A stretch of 64,000 bases of DNA from Ancylostoma caninum (taxonomy: Eukaryota > Nematoda > Chromadorea > Rhabditida > Ancylostomatidae). Position 1 is the first letter of the stretch; each line of letters opens with the position of its first letter. Below are positions 59,144 through 64,000 of this stretch, piece by piece. The position numbers and the translations under genes are program-made. The stretch spans positions 930,001 to 994,000 of the forward strand of contig JBAJFG010000484.1 in the NCBI GenBank assembly GCA_037903475.1, written 5' to 3'. The notes beneath the pieces are model-generated. The model worked only from the letters and a program-made list of their open reading frames with translations, searched no databases and was not told the DNA's origin.

Positions 59144-60551
59144 ATAACCAATAAAGGAGAAATATCCAAGCCTATGAAGGAGCAATTTGACTTAAATCCC
59201 CGCTGGTAGTGGGAACGACCAGTTTTTCTTTCCACTTTATACTCCCTTTGTATTCCTTCTTCGTGTTTTTTTTTTGCTCACGAAATCATCGCAAAAACTG
59301 CCTCCCCCCTCCTACTTTTTCCTTCAAATTTCCAGTAGGCAAGCCGGTGATGCTTCAAAAACAAACAGAAATTACACATTGGATAGAAATTTGGATGGAA
59401 CTTTTTTAATGATACGTTGAAGTAACTAAAACAATTACTTTGATGGAATGAAGATTACATAGATGGCTTTTCCAGAACTATAGGGGATTCCCTAGTATTG
59501 CCCGTGGATTCCATTAGTCCCAGTTCTTCTCCTCTACATATTCATTTTTATCAGATGTGTTCATTTCACTTCATCTTAGCTCAAATGTGGCTCAAAATTT
59601 TGAAGATCCTGGAGGCTTAATACTACTGCTCTGGATAGTTCTGGAATGGATCCTGTTATTTTGAGTATGTTTTCGCTTCTTGCTACACATACGGATAAGG
59701 CGTTGGATCATAAATCTATTAGTAGAACTATCTCTCCGGCGTCGATTACCTTTGGATCCGGTTTCCACATTATAGTTCCCTTTTTTTTTAGAATATGATG
59801 CCCAAAATTATAGTTATAGGTGTCATATTCCTGGAAAAGGAACTTTTCTATCCCAAAAAAGCTTTGAACAATCTGGGTTGAAACATTATCTTTATATACC
59901 TCACGTCACGAGAATTATTTTGAAGCCTTCCTGGACTTGTTTGTCCATTTGAATGCATTCAATGGTACATCAATAATAGAAACGTGGAATATGGAGACGC
60001 AGAAATTCGGAGCATGGATCAGAATCCCGCATTCTCCCCAGAAAAAGAGCACTTTGGCTCATATCTCCCATTATGTACAGTGGTTTGTACATATTCCAAC
60101 CGCCTTAGCAGTACGCCTGTCCATGTTCCCAAAACTTTTCTATATCTTTCTAGGAATTAAATTGGCTGAAAATAGAGATACTCATCAATGAAAGCAGACT
60201 CAGCAAAAGTGCTCGTGTGATCCAGAAATATTTTGGAATTCAAGGAGCTTTTTCTAAGGATATGCACAGTGCTCTTCTAAGTAAAGACGGAATAACATGA
60301 TAAAAATATTGCAATAAGAACACCAGTGGGTAACCAATGCCCTCTATATGAGGAAATAGTGCTCGATCGAGATTTTTGTTGAAGAATTCGCAGCTGATAT
60401 TTCTGTATTGACAGAATGTCCATGAGATCCATATAGCACATAAAAAAGTTGGAAATCAGTGTAAAGTAGGTGTTCACATCTGGCTTTTGCATAGTGTTTC
60501 TCGTTATAATCCAAGCACGATAGATCCTAGCACTTCTACAGAACTGCAAGA
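59144..60551. other. Intergenic, nothing recognised
   Basis: AT-rich, with no supported exon or RNA gene. Confidence 0.45.
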
Positions 60552-60868
60552 TACAGTCGGGTCCGGCAGCCACTGCAAATGGGCGCCGGCGGGCGCCGGC
60601 CGCCGCCACCCTCCGGCGCCCCGGTATTAATGAGCTATAAATCACTCGAGCTTGGGAGAAAGCGAAGAAAAATACAATTTTAGTCCATAGTAGACAGAGT
60701 GCAGTGGATATATTAAGGCTATAAAGCAGGGGACCATTTTCGCAACTTTCACTTTTTTTTTTCATTTTTGTGATTTTCATGGGGAAAGATTTCTGAATAC
60801 ACAATAAGCGAAGCCAACTCTTCCATTTTCTGCTATAGTACACTGCTTCGCGAATACAAAAATGGCCG

Positions 60869-60982
60869 TTATTCTTCTATAGATGGACACAGTACTTCAG
60901 TTATCCCATCTGAATAATAAAGCTCATCCAATTCGGGATCCTCAGAAATAATTGAAATCCGTATAAATTGTTCCATATCCAT
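60869..60982 (-). CDS. Conserved 37-codon ORF inside transposon copy D
   Basis: Same frame, start and stop as in copies A and C. No recognised domain. Confidence 0.25.
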   Translation of the reverse strand: MDMEQFIRISIISEDPELDELYYSDGITEVLCPSIEE

Positions 60983-61243
60983 TGCGAAGTAGTTCTACCG
61001 CTGTCATTTATCTTTCGTGGAGCAGTCCTTTACGGCGGAGTTACTCTCTCCCGGTTTCCCTCAACTTTGAAAAAGTGGTTTTTCACTATTACTTACACTA
61101 TTACTATTACTTACACTTACACTTATCGTAGTTTATCTTCGAAATTTATGCAAAACGTTGCCGGATGCCTTCCTGGACTACCCGAAGGAGATCACGGGGG
61201 ACGTTCCAAGCAGTGAACCCCAAACACTGCGATACTTAACTCT

Positions 61244-61317
61244 GGATCTCCAACGGAGTGGAACCAGCGATAGGGACAGATTGCAATCTGCCACTCAAAC
61301 CACTGAGCCATCCGGGC
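61244..61317 (-). other. tRNA-like module 2 of copy D
   Basis: Same 74-nt layout, with A and B boxes intact on the minus strand. Confidence 0.55.
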
Positions 61318-61390
61318 TACTTTTTATGTTGGAGTTTGTTAGATAACTGCAGCAGTCGTAGGCAGCATACTATATGTATTTGCAAAACGG

Positions 61391-61464
61391 GGACACAGGG
61401 CAGGATTCGATCCCCTGACCACCACAACGTCGATCATTCGCTCAACCCACTGAGCTATGCGCGC
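61391..61464 (-). other. tRNA-like module 1 of copy D
   Basis: Same 74-nt layout. The 3' arm reads TGTGTCC; A and B boxes unchanged. Confidence 0.55.
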
Positions 61465-61771
61465 ACGCGATGCAACATACAAATAGTGTCCAATCTTACT
61501 TACACTTACACTTATCGTAGTTTATCTTAGAAATTTAGATGAAAAGGGAGTTGGGTGGGGCCACTCCTGTGAAGCCTAAGCCTAAGCCTTAAACCCATTC
61601 TTAAGCATAGGGTTAGGCTTATCTACCCTGTCTACTATGGACTAAAATTGCATTTTTCTTCGCTTTCTCCCAAGCTCGAGCGATCTATAGCTCATTAATA
61701 CCGGAGCGCCGGAGGGTGGCGGCGGCCGGCGCCCGCCGGAGCCCATTTGCAGTGGCTGCCGGACCGGACTG

Positions 61772-62873
61772 CATCAAGTGGTGATCACCCAACACTCATC
61801 GCGATCATATGCTCTCTCAAACGCAATCAGCCAATCACAACTGTGCTAAGAAACAGAGGAGGGCCACACCCCTAATTCATTGTATGTGTTCTCTTCTGTA
61901 GCGTACGTACGCATTTAGCTACAGCCGTGCGAAAATCAGGAAGGGCTAAGGTTACACTTAGAATTTCGGATGTCGACGGTTGGGAGCGAAGCACTAAAAT
62001 CTAAGGGAGGGGCCAGGGACTCCGCTTATCCTTACAAGAAGTGCAATGAACGCCCTTTTCTAAATTTCTAGCGCGAACCATATAATGACCCTATGTACAG
62101 CATATCTATTACTGGACTCCAGGAGTTACGTGCATATGCCCTGTATTGTCTGGGAACGACCTGTTAACATTTTATGGATGCGGATAAGTTAACCGACCTC
62201 CGCCATTGATAACGCGGTGGTTGTGGTTTTGTGCTTTCTATTGTGTTTTGTCGTTCTACTTCTGCCCGTTTCAATGAATCAATCAATAAATCGATAAGAA
62301 TTAGGCTGGATTTATAATATAGAGATCTTTGCATTAACATTTAATTCTTATTAGTTTATTCGTTATTAAAGTAAAGAGTGATGCAAGTTCTAAGCCTAGA
62401 TTTCCTCTTTGTAATTTCTCGTCAATCTCCCAGGGAATAGCAATCCGTGGCTTTTTTCTCTAGGATTGTGTTTAAGCTTATCTTGCCTGGATGTAAGCCG
62501 TCCGTGACAGCATTTGACATGAGACGATTTAGCTGCACAAGGAGAGGAAAAAAAAGATTAAGAGGAGCACAAACGTAGCCAGCATTTTTAGTGAAAAAAT
62601 GAAGAGTACGTTGACCAAAAACTGGTACTGCGACTAGTTCACTGGCTACTTATGAAATTTGGTGCAACTTCCCGAAATCACGTGACGTCATCTGTGACTT
62701 GGAGTGTGTTGTTGTGCCCTTCAGGAAGTGTTGACCCTTCCAGATGATAAGATGGGCAGAATCGATGGAGCGATAGAACTGCTTGGATTATTTACTTCGA
62801 ATTGATCATTGCTACTGCCATACCTACCACAGAACACTTTTAGTACTGAATTAGGTGGGATCATCCTATCAGG
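61772..62873 (+). promoter_or_regulatory. Upstream region of the acid phosphatase gene
   Basis: 1.1 kb with no supported exon. TCCTATCAG ends one base before the ATG at 62874 and is a likely trans-splice acceptor. No other regulatory element recognised. Confidence 0.4.
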
Positions 62874-64000
62874 ATGGAGTTCCTAGCATATTCCACATTC
62901 CTGAGCGTTCTCTGGATTGCGGGAGCACAGTCACCGACATCGTTACAGTTTGTGGAATTCGTAAGTGTTTTAAATTATTGTTTTGGAAGTAAAGTTATAT
63001 TTAAGTAAGTGGTAAGTAACGTAGTAGGTATCAGTAACAAAGGAGAGTTTTTTTGTGTTTTGGGAACTTTCGGGATTTCCATAGGAATGGGAATGCCATC
63101 GGGACTTCCGCAAGAGGACAATAGCGCTTGCAGAAAAATATAGTGACTATGCAATTCTTTTGAAAACCATTTTCATATTTTATGGTTCAATAAAATTTTT
63201 TCCCTGCCAAACTCTGCTGCTAGGGAAATCCAGGATATGTTATTACTCGTCTGTGGATCTCTGAGGTTATGCCTACAGCATTGTGATGATCGGTAGAAGT
63301 AAGTAACGTAGTAAGTAACGCAGCTAGGTCAACGCCCGTTTTGTGACGTCCTTTATTTCTACAGCGAGGATTTTCTTCCAAGGTTTTCTTCCTAAATCCT
63401 TTTTTTTTCATAATGATTTCGGGGAGATTTTCAGTGGTTCCGTCACGGCGAACGAACTCCGACTCACTATGTCTATTTCCCGACTGATCCACAACCGCTG
63501 ATTCCGTACACAGAAGCAGAAGCCGGTGAACTCACTAACGTGAGGTCGTCCACGAATTTGAAATCCATGAACACCCTACGTTGTTTGGAGCCCATCTCTA
63601 ATGAAAGATTTATTTCTCCAGACAAACGTTTTTCTTCAGAGAGGAATTCAAGAAGCCTTCCAAAGGGGAGAATTCATTCGAAAAAACTACGGTAACTTCT
63701 TAGGAAATGTATACCGTCCATCCCAGGTAAGTCTACCATATCCGTAATCTCTCCTGAATTGGCTCCTGGATTTTCAATGCTTTCAGATCCACGTCTGGAC
63801 AGGCAACGACAACCGCACAGTCACATCTGCTCAGGCAGTGCTGGCTGGAGCTTACAAGCCGGACAAGGCCCATCTATGGTCCAGCACCCTGAACTGGCAA
63901 CCCATCGCTGTACATACTGATCCGACAATCGACTGGGTGAGTTTGGTGCTTATCGTTGGCGCTGGGAATTTGTAGAAATGCTTCTTATGCAGGTGTCAAC
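62874..64000 (+). CDS. Secreted histidine acid phosphatase, 5' part
   Basis: Exons 62874-62960, 63435-63539, 63622-63726, 63787-63936 and 63993 onward all join in phase 0; the gene runs off the window. Residues 1-20 (MEFLAYSTFLSVLWIAGAQS) form a signal peptide. LQFVEFWFRHGERTP holds the RHGxRxP catalytic motif, whose His forms the phosphohistidine intermediate in this family. AGELTN, IRKNYGNFLG and WTGNDNRTVTSAQAVLAGAY match the order of motifs in nematode and animal histidine acid phosphatases. The catalytic HD motif should lie downstream. The substrate is unknown; nematode homologues are often intestinal or secreted. The start is supported by an adjacent trans-splice-like acceptor. Confidence 0.9.

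Larger units (their letters stand above)
60554..61771 (-). mobile_element. Transposon copy D, full length
   Basis: 1218 bp, nearly identical to copy C: same orientation, both roughly 145-bp inverted termini, both tRNA-like modules, TTAGGC-type repeats (near 61573-61590) and the 37-codon ORF. The left flank is TA (60552-60553) but the right flank reads CA, a mutated target duplication. The high identity to copy C suggests recent copying. Confidence 0.87.

Noticed and set aside
1..64000. CRISPR arrays, bacterial operons, rRNA genes
   Set aside because: No regular spacer arrays, ribosome-binding sites or rRNA sequence; the gene structure is clearly that of a nematode.

Overview
The window looks like nuclear DNA of a parasitic nematode, most likely a strongylid (hookworm-like) clade V species. 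The genes are split by many small introns with phase-consistent GT-AG junctions. Several starts lie just 3' of a trans-splice-like acceptor. One gene encodes an ASP-type CAP/SCP secreted protein, a class expanded in strongylids, and another is an orthologue of the nematode heterochronic gene hbl-1. The species call is inference; no rRNA or mitochondrial marker is present.

Layout. (1) 604-10017 (+): a gene for a schwannomin-interacting-protein (SCHIP1)-like coiled-coil protein with one 6.5 kb intron; its 5' end is not resolved. (2) 10870-12046: a complete TA-flanked inverted-repeat transposon. (3) 12400-15984 (+): a ten-exon ASP-like gene with an acidic, dibasic-rich pro-region and Tc1/mariner transposase debris in its eighth intron. 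(4) 16406-26283 (-): a 23-exon patched-related (PTR, RND superfamily) gene, convergent with the ASP gene, carrying a truncated copy of the same transposon in an intron. (5) 26.3-47.9 kb: mostly non-coding, with another transposon copy, a short direct duplication, weak orphan exons and several CpG-rich blocks. (6) 47969-53577 (+): the zinc-finger gene hbl-1 with 17 coding exons, then a 1.36 kb 3' UTR holding let-7, lin-4 and Pumilio-type sites. (7) 54.9-62.9 kb: intergenic, with an orphan two-exon candidate, a short mariner-like element and a fourth transposon copy. (8) 62874 to the window end (+): the 5' part of a secreted histidine acid phosphatase.

The genes do not form an operon or an obvious pathway. 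The most unusual content is a family of about 1.2 kb TA-flanked elements with roughly 145 bp inverted termini. Each copy carries two 74-nt tRNA-like modules with recognisable Pol III A and B boxes, plus TTAGGC repeats; the full-length copies also share a 37-codon ORF. A second genome-scale oddity is strong over-representation of CCTGGA/TCCAGG in the non-coding DNA.

Exon boundaries were worked out by hand from splice consensus, reading phase and recalled family patterns; no alignment or expression data were used.
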